A stretch of DNA of 64,000 bases, taken from Gordonia soli NBRC 108243 (GTDB lineage: Bacteria > Actinomycetota > Actinomycetes > Mycobacteriales > Mycobacteriaceae). A model generated the notes under the pieces. That model searched no databases and was not told the origin of the DNA. It saw nothing but the letters and a program-made list of their open reading frames with translations. A program made the translations under genes and the position numbers. This document shows, in pieces, positions 36,935 through 44,494 of the stretch (position 1 is the first letter of the stretch; the number at the start of each line of letters is the position of its first letter). Location of the stretch: assembly GCF_000334455.1 (NCBI RefSeq), contig NZ_BANX01000019.1, forward strand, positions 62,001 to 126,000, given 5' to 3'.

Positions 36935-37146
36935 CCATGGTGTCGGATCTCGTGCTGGTGACGCGCATCCCGATAGACCTGCTCCGGGTCGCATCGATGA
37001 TGTGTCGTCCCCGGTGAGTCACCCGCGTCCACGCGAAAGTCACCGCGTTCGCGCGAACAGTCACTGAGCCCGCAACCTCGAATCGTCGGCTGTACCCCGG
37101 CGGCGTCATCCGACACGATGCGCCCGACCCGAAAGCACATCAACCC

Positions 37147-38115
37147 ATGAAGACAATCATCCTGATCGGCCTCGTCGGCCTGGCCGCGCAACTCGTCGAC
37201 GGCAGCCTCGGCATGGCCTACGGCGTCACCACCACGACGCTGCTCCTCGCGATCGGCACCAACCCGGCGGCCGCGTCGGCGACCGTCCATCTCGCGGAGA
37301 TCGGCACCACCCTGGTGTCCGGCGTCTCGCACTGGCGGTTCGGCAACGTCGACTGGAAGGTCGTCCGACGCATCGCGATCCCGGGCGCCATCGGTGCGTT
37401 CCTCGGTGCCACCGTCCTGTCGAAGCTCTCGACCGAGACGGCCGCACCGGTGATGGCGATCATCCTGCTCCTGCTCGGCGTCTACATCCTGGTGCGGTTC
37501 ACCTTCCAGGGCATCCCTCGGCACTCGCTGGGCAAGCCGCTCGGCAAACGCTTCCTCTCGCCGCTGGGGCTGGTCGCCGGATTCGTCGACGCGACCGGTG
37601 GTGGTGGCTGGGGACCCGTCGGCACCCCGGCGATCCTCGCCAGCGGGCGACTGGAACCACGCAAGGTCATCGGATCGATCGACACCAGCGAGTTCATCAT
37701 CGCGGTGGCAGCGAGCCTGGGCTTCCTGTTCAGCCTCGGGTCGCAGGGCATCAACTTCGCGTGGGTCGGCGCCATCCTGGTGGGCGGCGTCATCGCCGCC
37801 CCGATCGCTGCCTGGTTGGTCCGCCACATCCCGCCGCGGCTGCTCGGCGCCTCGGTCGGCGGCCTGATCGTGCTCACCAACGTCCGGAGCCTGCTGCGCA
37901 GCGACTGGGTCGATGTGCCGAGCGCCGTCCAGACCGGGATCTACGTGCTGATCGTCGTGCTCTGGGTGGCGGCGTTCGCGTACTCCCTGCGTGAGTACCT
38001 CCGGGATCGCGAGAACGAGTCGTCGGATGCGGTGACCGCACTGCGCGAGGAGCAGGAAGCCGCTGCACAGGACGCGGACGCGGGTGAGGGGCGCGCCGCA
38101 CCGACACCGGCCTGA
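37147..38115 (+). CDS. TauE/SafE-family sulfite/sulfonate exporter
   Basis: 322 residues with about eight membrane segments. 'GLAAQLVDGSLGMAYGVTTTTLLLAIGTNPAAASATVHLAEIGTTLVSGVSHWRFGNVDWKVVRRI' and 'GLVAGFVDATGGGGWGPVGTPAILASG' are the two halves of the internally duplicated TauE fold. The C-terminal ~30 residues are acidic. It follows cysNC after a 212-bp gap, so it may have its own promoter; the sulfur-gene context favours sulfite or another sulfur anion as the substrate, known for the family but not shown here. Confidence 0.88.
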   Translation: MKTIILIGLVGLAAQLVDGSLGMAYGVTTTTLLLAIGTNPAAASATVHLAEIGTTLVSGVSHWRFGNVDWKVVRRIAIPGAIGAFLGATVLSKLSTETAAPVMAIILLLLGVYILVRFTFQGIPRHSLGKPLGKRFLSPLGLVAGFVDATGGGGWGPVGTPAILASGRLEPRKVIGSIDTSEFIIAVAASLGFLFSLGSQGINFAWVGAILVGGVIAAPIAAWLVRHIPPRLLGASVGGLIVLTNVRSLLRSDWVDVPSAVQTGIYVLIVVLWVAAFAYSLREYLRDRENESSDAVTALREEQEAAAQDADAGEGRAAPTPA

Positions 38116-38281
38116 CCAGCGCTCGTGTTTCCGCGTGCGGACGCTGGGTACGCCGACGTATGAGACGGGGGCGATCGCGTCGCGATACCGAATCGTGTCG
38201 CCGTGTTACGGGTGAGTGACGACACACCGGGCGGCTCGGCGGAACAATACGAAAGCCCCATACGTCTGACAGAGTGAAGGT

Positions 38282-38302
38282 GACGCATCATCCCGATGCG
38301 TC
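38282..38302 (+). other. Small hairpin in the 5' region of the DUF7455 gene
   Basis: Perfect 8-bp stem GACGCATC (38282-38289) / GATGCGTC (38295-38302) with a 5-nt loop, 64 nt before the DUF7455 start codon, in a 250-bp intergenic region. It may be part of the leader RNA or a protein site; nothing else was recognised in this gap. Confidence 0.4.
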
Positions 38303-38365
38303 GGCTCACGAAGGGAAGAGGCGCCCGGTCTCCGATCGGAACGCCGGCCCGGGACGGAGGAGAAA

Positions 38366-38572
38366 ATGACCGACACAGCCACGACATCCCCGATCTCCAT
38401 GCCGTTGACCGCTGCCGATCGATGCGATCGCTGCGGCGCCGCTGCCAAGGTGCGGGCCGTGCTGCCCGCCGGTGGCGAACTTCTCTTCTGCCGTCACCAC
38501 TTCAACGAGCACGAGGCTCGCCTCGTGGAGCTGAGTGCGACCGTCGAGGAGTCGGCCGGCGAGCTGGTCTGA
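38366..38572 (+). CDS. DUF7455 small zinc-binding protein
   Basis: 68 residues with GGAGGAG close to the ATG. 'LTAADRCDRCGAAAKVRAVLPAGGELLFCRHHFNEHEARL' has CxxC...CxxH spacing (CDRC and CRHH), fitting one zinc site; the domain is widely conserved beside sigA/sigB genes of actinobacteria. Function unknown. Followed by a strong terminator, so probably a monocistronic, highly expressed small gene. Confidence 0.88.
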   Translation: MTDTATTSPISMPLTAADRCDRCGAAAKVRAVLPAGGELLFCRHHFNEHEARLVELSATVEESAGELV

Positions 38573-38590
38573 CGAGGAGTACAACCGACC

Positions 38591-38630
38591 ACTTCGACCC
38601 GATGCCGCGATCGCGGTGCCGGGTCGAAGT
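38591..38630 (+). terminator. Terminator of the DUF7455 gene
   Basis: Perfect 11-bp outer stem ACTTCGACCCG (38591-38601) / CGGGTCGAAGT (38620-38630) enclosing a second 12-nt palindrome CCGCGATCGCGG; followed by CTGTTCGGGTGTTT. Starts 19 nt after the stop codon. Confidence 0.75.
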
Positions 38631-38739
38631 CTGTTCGGGTGTTTCCGCAGCAGGTGACCCGGCAGCGACGAGTATTCATGCGGTGCCTCGAACCGACGCC
38701 TAGAAGTCCGATCACGGGCCGGAGTTCACGCGGTGACGG

Positions 38740-40455
38740 TCAGCGCCACTCACGCAGGGCAGCGATGCGCTCACGGAGTTGATCGGCCGACGCCATGGCT
38801 GTCGGCGGACCGCCCAGTCGCGACCGCAACTCGTTGTGCACCATGCCGTGGGGCTTGCCGGTGCGGTGGTGATGCATCGCGACGAGGGTGTTGAGTTCCT
38901 TGCGCAACGCGTGGAGGTTCTCTCCGGTGGCACGGGTCTCGGTCGGTGCCGGCGCCGAAGCCGCCGCACTGCGAGCGGTCACCTGATCGTCCTGGCGCTT
39001 CCGCAGCAGAGCTCGCACCTGGTCGGCATCCAACAGTCCGGGCAGCCCGAGGTAGTCCGACTCCTCGTCGCTCCCGGCGAAGGTGGCGGTACCGAACGAC
39101 GAACCATCGAAGATGACCTGGTCCAACTCGGCGTCGGCGTGCAGTGACTGGAAGGACTTCTCGTCCTCCCCCGGCTCGTCCTTCTGCTTGTTCGCATCGA
39201 TCAGCAGGTCGTCGTCGAGGCCGTCGCTCTCTCGGTGCGGCTTGCCCAGCACGTGGTCGCGCTCGGCCTCCATCTGGCTGGCCAGGTTCAACAGCACCGG
39301 TACCGACGGAAGGAATACGCTCGCCGTCTCGCCGGGGCGACGCGACCGCACGAAGCGCCCGATCGCCTGAGCAAAGTAGAGCGGGGTCGAGGCGCTGGTC
39401 GCATAGACGCCGACCGCGAGTCGCGGGACGTCGACGCCCTCGGACACCATGCGCACCGCGACCATCCACTCGTCGTCGGACTCGGCGAACGCGGCGATCC
39501 GCGAGGACGACTTCGGATCGTCGGAGAGCACGACGGTCGGGGCCTTGCCGGTGATGGAGGCCAGCAGTTCCGCGTAGTCGCGTGCGACGGTCTGGTCGGT
39601 GGCGATGACGAGTCCACCGGCGTCGGGTACACCGCCGGCCCGCAGCTGTCCGAGTCGGGTGTGCGCGGCCGTGAGGACCGCGGGAATCCAGTCGCCGTGG
39701 GGGTCCAGCGCGGTCCGCCATGCCCGGGCGGTGTGTTCGGCCGACAACGGCTCGCCGAGCCGCGCGCTGAACTCCTCGCCGGCACTCGTGCGCCAGCTCG
39801 CCTGCCCCGAGTACGCCAGGAACACGACAGGTCGCACGACGCCGTCGGCGAGGGCGTCGGAGTATCCGTAGGTGTGGTCGGCGCGCGAGCGCATGACACC
39901 CTCGGCCTCGGGCTCGTAGGTGACGAACGGGATCGGTGAGTCGTCCGAGCGGAACGGCGTACCGGTGAGCGCCAGCCGCCGGGTCGCGTCCGAGAAGGCC
40001 TCACGGATCGCGTCACCCCAGGATTTCGCGTCGCCACCGTGGTGGATCTCGTCCAGGATTACCAGTGTGCGCCGGTTCTCGGTCCGCACTCGATGGCGGA
40101 AGGGATGCGCGGCCACCTGCGCGTAGGTCACCACGACACCCTTATAGTCGCTGCTGGTCTGCCCGGTGGCGTTGCTGAAGCGGGAGTCGAGGGCGATGCC
40201 CGCGCGCGCGGCCGCCTGCGCCCACTGGTGCTTCAGGTGCTCGGTCGGTGCGACGACCGTGATCTGATCGACCGTTCGATCTCCGAGCAGTTCACTGGCG
40301 ATTCGGAGCCCGAAGGTGGTCTTACCTGCGCCGGGCGTCGCCACGGCGAGGAAGTCGGTCGGTTTCCGGGTCAGGTACTTGGTCAGCGCGCGTCGCTGCC
40401 ATGCGCGCAGCGGCGGGCCCGCCGACACACTCTCGGCACCGTCTGCTGAGGTCAC
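38740..40455 (-). CDS. DEAD/DEAH-box helicase, superfamily 2 (SSL2-like)
   Basis: 571 residues. 'LRAWQRRALTKYLTRKPTDFLAVATPGAGKTT' (Q-like motif and motif I), 'VVAPTEHLKHQW' (Ia), 'LVILDEIHHGG' (II, DEIH), 'LALTGTPFRSD' (III), 'MVSEGVDVPRLAVGVYAT' (V) and 'QAIGRFVRSRR' (VI) show an intact SF2 helicase. After residue ~400 comes an acidic linker and a ~100-residue C-terminal helical domain. The family is conserved near sigA-sigB in actinobacteria; its nucleic-acid target is unknown. Confidence 0.9.
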   Translation of the reverse strand: MTSADGAESVSAGPPLRAWQRRALTKYLTRKPTDFLAVATPGAGKTTFGLRIASELLGDRTVDQITVVAPTEHLKHQWAQAAARAGIALDSRFSNATGQTSSDYKGVVVTYAQVAAHPFRHRVRTENRRTLVILDEIHHGGDAKSWGDAIREAFSDATRRLALTGTPFRSDDSPIPFVTYEPEAEGVMRSRADHTYGYSDALADGVVRPVVFLAYSGQASWRTSAGEEFSARLGEPLSAEHTARAWRTALDPHGDWIPAVLTAAHTRLGQLRAGGVPDAGGLVIATDQTVARDYAELLASITGKAPTVVLSDDPKSSSRIAAFAESDDEWMVAVRMVSEGVDVPRLAVGVYATSASTPLYFAQAIGRFVRSRRPGETASVFLPSVPVLLNLASQMEAERDHVLGKPHRESDGLDDDLLIDANKQKDEPGEDEKSFQSLHADAELDQVIFDGSSFGTATFAGSDEESDYLGLPGLLDADQVRALLRKRQDDQVTARSAAASAPAPTETRATGENLHALRKELNTLVAMHHHRTGKPHGMVHNELRSRLGGPPTAMASADQLRERIAALREWR

Positions 40456-41148
40456 TCCGGCCTGCTCCTGCTACTCGAGATCGTCGGGCCGATGTCGGCC
40501 GATCGGGCATCGTGTCGGTTCGATGTCGTTGTCCGACACGGTCGATGATGTGTTCGCGGCCCGGCGGGCTCGGGGTCGTCGACGGCATCGGGTGCGCTCG
40601 CCGACGCCGGGCCGGGCGGCACCGACTCTACCGTCATCGCGTCGCATCGATCGCATGACACCACCCCGTCGGCCGGTCCCACGGCGTGCCGCGACACACC
40701 ACGCCGAGAGATTCCGACACCTCGGACAGGGGTCGGTCACCCATATCCGCCGCGAATCGGCGACGATGGAACCATAGCCATCCGAAATCGCAACCCGGTA
40801 CCGATCACCGACGACGTCCCGCCGCCGGACGATCGGTCGTCGGCCGCTGCCGTGGGACGGGCCGGATCGGGGCCTGTGGTGCCGCACGCCGGTCGTCCGC
40901 CGACCGACTCCGCCCGGGTCCGCAACCGGCGCCCGACGGGCTCGCCGACAGTCCCACTCCCCCGTCCCGCCGGTCCCGATGCGATCGTCGGTCCCGAGCG
41001 CGCCGGCCCCGCCCCACGCGGTCATCGTCGCCCGGCTCCCGGACCGTCCGAGCCGGTCACCGTCGCACAGGCTCCGGCATCGGCCGACCACGACCGGCAC
41101 GAAGGCCCCCACCGTGAAGACCCCCACCGTGAAGGGCATGACGAGCCG
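40456..41148. other. 693-bp stretch without a convincing gene
   Basis: Open frames on both strands here are Arg/Pro/Gly-rich shadows. The only plausible coding use is an N-terminal extension of the YihY gene from a GTG at 40852, which would add ~100 residues of low-complexity Pro/Arg/His sequence. A short duplication CCCCCACCGTGAAG occurs near 41107-41135. No promoter could be picked with confidence. Confidence 0.4.
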
Positions 41149-42273
41149 GTGCCCCCGGACCTGTCCGCGGACGAGGTGAAGGCCGCACCGGGACCGCCCG
41201 TCCTGCCGAATCTCCATCGACTCGCCTGGCGCACGACGGTGAAGTCCTGGGACGACGGCATCGTCGGTTGGGCGGCCCAGGCGGCGTTCTGGCAGGCGCT
41301 GTCACTACCTCCGCTGTTCCTGGGGCTCCTCGGCAGCATCGGCTACATCGGCGGGTGGTTCGGGCCGGACACCATCACGGTGATCTCGGACCGGATCATC
41401 GCCTTCGCGAACCGCACGTTCTCGGAGAGCGTCGTGAACGACCTGATCGGACCGACAGTCGACAACGTCCTCGGCCGGGGCCGCGTGGGACTCATCTCGC
41501 TGGGCTTCGTGCTGTCGCTCTGGGCCGGTTCGTCGGCCGTCTCCTGCTTCGTCTCGTCGATCGTGCACGCCCACGACCAGCATGAGGTGCGCAACCCGGT
41601 GTGGCAGCGCATCTTCGCGCTGTTCCTCTACATCGGATTCCTGGCGGTGTCGGTGCTGTTGCTCCCGCTGGTCGCCCTGGGGCCCACCTACCTACGGGAG
41701 ATCGTCCCCGAGTCCTGGGACCCCGTCGTCAGCCACCTGATCGACTTCGGTTACTTCCCGTTCGTCGCGCTCCTGATGATCTTCGTCCTGACCACGCTGT
41801 ACCACCTGGCGCTGCCCAACCCGTTGCCGTGGCATCGACTGATCGGCGGTGCGATCCTCGCGGGCATCGTGTTCTGGGTGGCCAGTTACGGGCTGCGCGT
41901 CTATCTGACCGCGATCACCCGGGCGGGCTACACCTACGGTGCGCTGGCGACGCCGATCGCATTCCTGCTGTTCACCTTCTCGCTCGGATTCGCGATCGTC
42001 CTGGGCGCAGAATTCAACGCCGCCGTGCAGGCCATGTGGCCGGCGAAACCCACCGCGTCGACCCAGGTGCGCAACTGGGTCCAGTCGCAGACATCCGATT
42101 TCACCGGTCAGCTCCGCACGCTGCCGGACCGGCTGGTGTCCGGTCCGATCCGACGGCGACCACCGGAGACCGTCGACACCGACCACCGGGAGCAACGCCC
42201 GCAGTCGTCCGGCCAACCGAGGCGCCGCCGTGCGAACCGATCCGGTGACGGACGCGACGCACCCGACGGATGA
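41149..42273 (+). CDS. YihY/BrkB-family inner membrane protein
   Basis: 374 residues if started at the GTG at 41149; the reading frame is open upstream to 40852 and the start is uncertain. 'AWRTTVKSWDDGIVGWAAQAAFWQALSLPPLFLGLLG' begins the YihY domain, followed by five further hydrophobic segments ('SCFVSSIVHAHDQHEVRNPVWQR' between TM2 and TM3) and a hydrophilic ~80-residue tail. Members were once called ribonuclease BN in error; true role unknown. Position matches Rv2707. Confidence 0.85.
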   Translation: MPPDLSADEVKAAPGPPVLPNLHRLAWRTTVKSWDDGIVGWAAQAAFWQALSLPPLFLGLLGSIGYIGGWFGPDTITVISDRIIAFANRTFSESVVNDLIGPTVDNVLGRGRVGLISLGFVLSLWAGSSAVSCFVSSIVHAHDQHEVRNPVWQRIFALFLYIGFLAVSVLLLPLVALGPTYLREIVPESWDPVVSHLIDFGYFPFVALLMIFVLTTLYHLALPNPLPWHRLIGGAILAGIVFWVASYGLRVYLTAITRAGYTYGALATPIAFLLFTFSLGFAIVLGAEFNAAVQAMWPAKPTASTQVRNWVQSQTSDFTGQLRTLPDRLVSGPIRRRPPETVDTDHREQRPQSSGQPRRRRANRSGDGRDAPDG

Positions 42274-42299
42274 GCGATCGGTGAGAGGAGGGGCCGAGC

Positions 42300-42575
42300 T
42301 CAGTCCTTGCGCATCCGCTGGTAGATCTTCTTGCACTTCGGGCAGACGGGCGAACCCGGTTTCGCCGACCGCGTCACCGGGAATGTCTCCCCACAGAGTG
42401 CGACCACGTGGTTACCCATGACCGCGCTCTCGGCGATCCGGTCCTTCTTCACGTAGTGGAAGAACTTGGGCCGGTCGTCGTCGGTGCCGTCACTGGTGTC
42501 GGCATCGGGCCGCTCGTCGGTCTCGGTGTCGGTGTATTCGTCGAGGTCGGGTTTCTCGATGGTCTGCGTTCCCAT
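42300..42575 (-). CDS. DUF3039 family protein
   Basis: 91 residues from the ATG at 42575. An acidic N-terminus is followed by 'KFFHYVKKDRIAESAVMGNHVVALCGETFPVTRSAKPGSPVCPKCKKIYQRM', the DUF3039 core with a single zinc-ribbon-like set (C...CPKC and a His). Function unknown; position matches Rv2708c, between the YihY and DUF3099 genes. Confidence 0.92.
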   Translation of the reverse strand: MGTQTIEKPDLDEYTDTETDERPDADTSDGTDDDRPKFFHYVKKDRIAESAVMGNHVVALCGETFPVTRSAKPGSPVCPKCKKIYQRMRKD

Positions 42576-42658
42576 CCGACCATTGTGCGCCACACGCCCG
42601 ACCCCGCGCGGCAACCACCGTCGATGCAGCGAACGACCGAAAGTGGGACAGTGGAGTC

Positions 42659-43177
42659 ATGAGCTTCGACCACCCGGCTGGTAAGGGCCACTCGCCCGAC
42701 ACCTACCTGATCACCGGGGCGCAGCAGTCGCTGGAGGACCAGCATCGTGCTCGGGTGCGCAAGTATCTGTCGCTCATGGCCTTCCGCGTCCCCGCCCTGA
42801 TCATCGCCGGCATCGTCTACGGAGCCACCGGATCCGGTCTGCTCGCTCTCGCCATCGTCGCGCTGTCCATCCCGCTGCCGTGGGTGGCGGTGCTGATCGC
42901 CAACGATCGTCCGCCCCGCAAACGCGGTGAGGTCCCCCAGTACAAGTACGGCGCCGACCACACGGTCATCGGTCCCACCGGGCTCAGCGGAGGCTCGCGG
43001 CAGCTGGGGCGTTCCGCCGACGGCGGCACCGCATCCGACACCGATGACCACAGTGGCCCGGTGGTCGACTCGACCTACATCGACTCGACCGCGGACGACC
43101 ACGGCACCGACCACGTGGCCCACGGGTCGACGAGGTCCCCGGACGGCGAGCGCCGACCCGACTCCGACTCTCAGTAA
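42659..43177 (+). CDS. DUF3099 membrane protein
   Basis: 172 residues. 'YLITGAQQSLEDQHRARVRKYLSLMAFRVPALIIAGIVYGATGSGLLALAIVALSIPLPWVAVLIANDRPPRK' holds two membrane segments in the DUF3099 pattern; the C-terminal ~80 residues are acidic, Ser/Thr/His-rich and unstructured. Function unknown. Position matches Rv2709, directly before sigB. Confidence 0.9.
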   Translation: MSFDHPAGKGHSPDTYLITGAQQSLEDQHRARVRKYLSLMAFRVPALIIAGIVYGATGSGLLALAIVALSIPLPWVAVLIANDRPPRKRGEVPQYKYGADHTVIGPTGLSGGSRQLGRSADGGTASDTDDHSGPVVDSTYIDSTADDHGTDHVAHGSTRSPDGERRPDSDSQ

Positions 43178-43248
43178 CTTCTCAGATCGTCGTACCTGCG
43201 GATCGCGCATCGTCGCAGGTCACCGCTTGTCGTGGCCGGGAGGCCGTC

Positions 43249-43275
43249 GGGAACTTTCGGTCCCCTCCTGTCGTT
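43249..43275 (+). promoter_or_regulatory. ECF-sigma-type promoter upstream of sigB
   Basis: GGGAAC (43249-43254) and CGTT (43272-43275) are separated by 17 nt, matching the GGAAC-N16-18-CGTT consensus of SigE/SigH-class promoters. It lies 34 bp before the sigB start codon. In mycobacteria sigB is known to be transcribed from such stress promoters. Confidence 0.7.
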
Positions 43276-43309
43276 GAACCCAGTGAACGCACTCGATTCA
43301 GGAGGCCGA

Positions 43310-44332
43310 ATGTCACGCTCGACAATTGCACGCCCGACCACGACCACTGGATTCGCCGACGATGACCCGTCGACCCGGGGCACCCGCCCCGCAATGACCG
43401 AGCAGGACCTCGACGCACAGTCGCCGGCCGCCGACCTCGTTCGTGTCTACCTGAACGGCATCGGCCGTACCGCTCTGTTGAATGCGGAGCAGGAGGTCGA
43501 GCTCGCCAAGCAGATCGAGACGGGCCTCTACGCCAAGCACGTTCTGGCCACCAAGAAGCGCCTGTCGGCGACCAAGAAGCGTGATCTCGCGCAGATCGTC
43601 CGGGAGGGCGAGCATGCGCGGGCACACCTGCTCGAGGCCAACCTGCGCCTGGTGGTGTCGCTGGCCAAGCGCTACACCGGACGCGGGATGCCGCTGCTGG
43701 ACCTGATCCAGGAGGGCAACCTCGGCCTGATCCGCGCGATGGAGAAGTTCGACTACGCCAAGGGATTCAAGTTCTCCACCTACGCCACCTGGTGGATCCG
43801 TCAGGCCATCACCCGTGGCATGGCCGATCAGAGCCGCACCATCCGTCTTCCCGTCCACCTCGTCGAGCAGGTGAACAAGCTGGCGCGGATCAAGCGTGAA
43901 CTGCACCAGCAGCTCGGACGCGAGGCCACCGACGACGAGTTGGCGAACGAGTCGGGTATCCCCGCCGAGAAGATCGCCGACCTCCTCGACCACAGCCGTG
44001 ATCCGGTGAGCCTCGACATGCCGGTCGGCAGCGACGAAGAGGCCCCGCTCGGCGACTTCATCGAGGACGCCGAGGCGACCTCCGCGGAGAACGCCGTCAT
44101 CGCCGGCCTGCTGCACACGGATGTCCGATCGGTGTTGTCGACTCTCGACGAGCGCGAGCAACAGGTCATCCGGATGCGCTACGGCCTCGACGACGGTCAG
44201 CCCCGCACCCTGGACCAGATCGGTCGCATGTTCGGTCTGTCGCGCGAGCGCGTCCGTCAGATCGAGCGCGAGGTCATGGGCAAGTTGCGTCAGGGCGATC
44301 GCGCCGAGCGTCTGCGCGCCTACGCGAGCTAG
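43310..44332 (+). CDS. sigB: Sigma factor SigB (principal-like, stress-responsive)
   Basis: 340 residues from the ATG at 43310 preceded by AGGAGG. '[31 protein letters not shown]' (region 1.2), '[61 protein letters not shown]' (region 2) and '[28 protein letters not shown]' (4.2) are complete; there is no Lys/Ala-rich N-terminus, which separates it from sigA in the same window. Non-essential general stress sigma factor; the ECF-type promoter upstream supports stress control. Confidence 0.96.
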   Translation: MSRSTIARPTTTTGFADDDPSTRGTRPAMTEQDLDAQSPAADLVRVYLNGIGRTALLNAEQEVELAKQIETGLYAKHVLATKKRLSATKKRDLAQIVREGEHARAHLLEANLRLVVSLAKRYTGRGMPLLDLIQEGNLGLIRAMEKFDYAKGFKFSTYATWWIRQAITRGMADQSRTIRLPVHLVEQVNKLARIKRELHQQLGREATDDELANESGIPAEKIADLLDHSRDPVSLDMPVGSDEEAPLGDFIEDAEATSAENAVIAGLLHTDVRSVLSTLDEREQQVIRMRYGLDDGQPRTLDQIGRMFGLSRERVRQIEREVMGKLRQGDRAERLRAYAS

Positions 44333-44372
44333 CGAATCCGGCCGGTGATGACACCGGCTGGACGAGAACACC

Positions 44373-44403
44373 GGACCCGGATGGTCATCGACCATCCGGG
44401 TCC
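44373..44403 (+). terminator. sigB terminator
   Basis: Perfect 14-bp stem GGACCCGGATGGTC (44373-44386) / GACCATCCGGGTCC (44390-44403), 3-nt loop, followed by GTTCTCTGTCTC. A smaller hairpin GCCGGTG/CACCGGC (44341-44358) precedes it, so there are two in tandem after the sigB stop. Confidence 0.85.
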
Positions 44404-44494
44404 GTTCTCTGTCTCATGCGGCCGCCGCGCTCTGCCCGATCGCCGTGGGGCCGATCGACACGGGGCCCGACCGCCGTCTGGAGACCGAGCGGCC

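Noticed and set aside
34706..36994. A 762-codon reading frame antisense to cysD-cysNC
   Set aside because: It mirrors cysNC codons on the opposite strand; composition is His/Arg/Asp-rich with no domain, a common artefact in high-GC DNA.
40471..41217. A 248-codon minus-strand frame in the gap upstream of the YihY gene
   Set aside because: Translation is Arg/Gly/Ser-rich low complexity, has no ribosome-binding site and overlaps the YihY start region.
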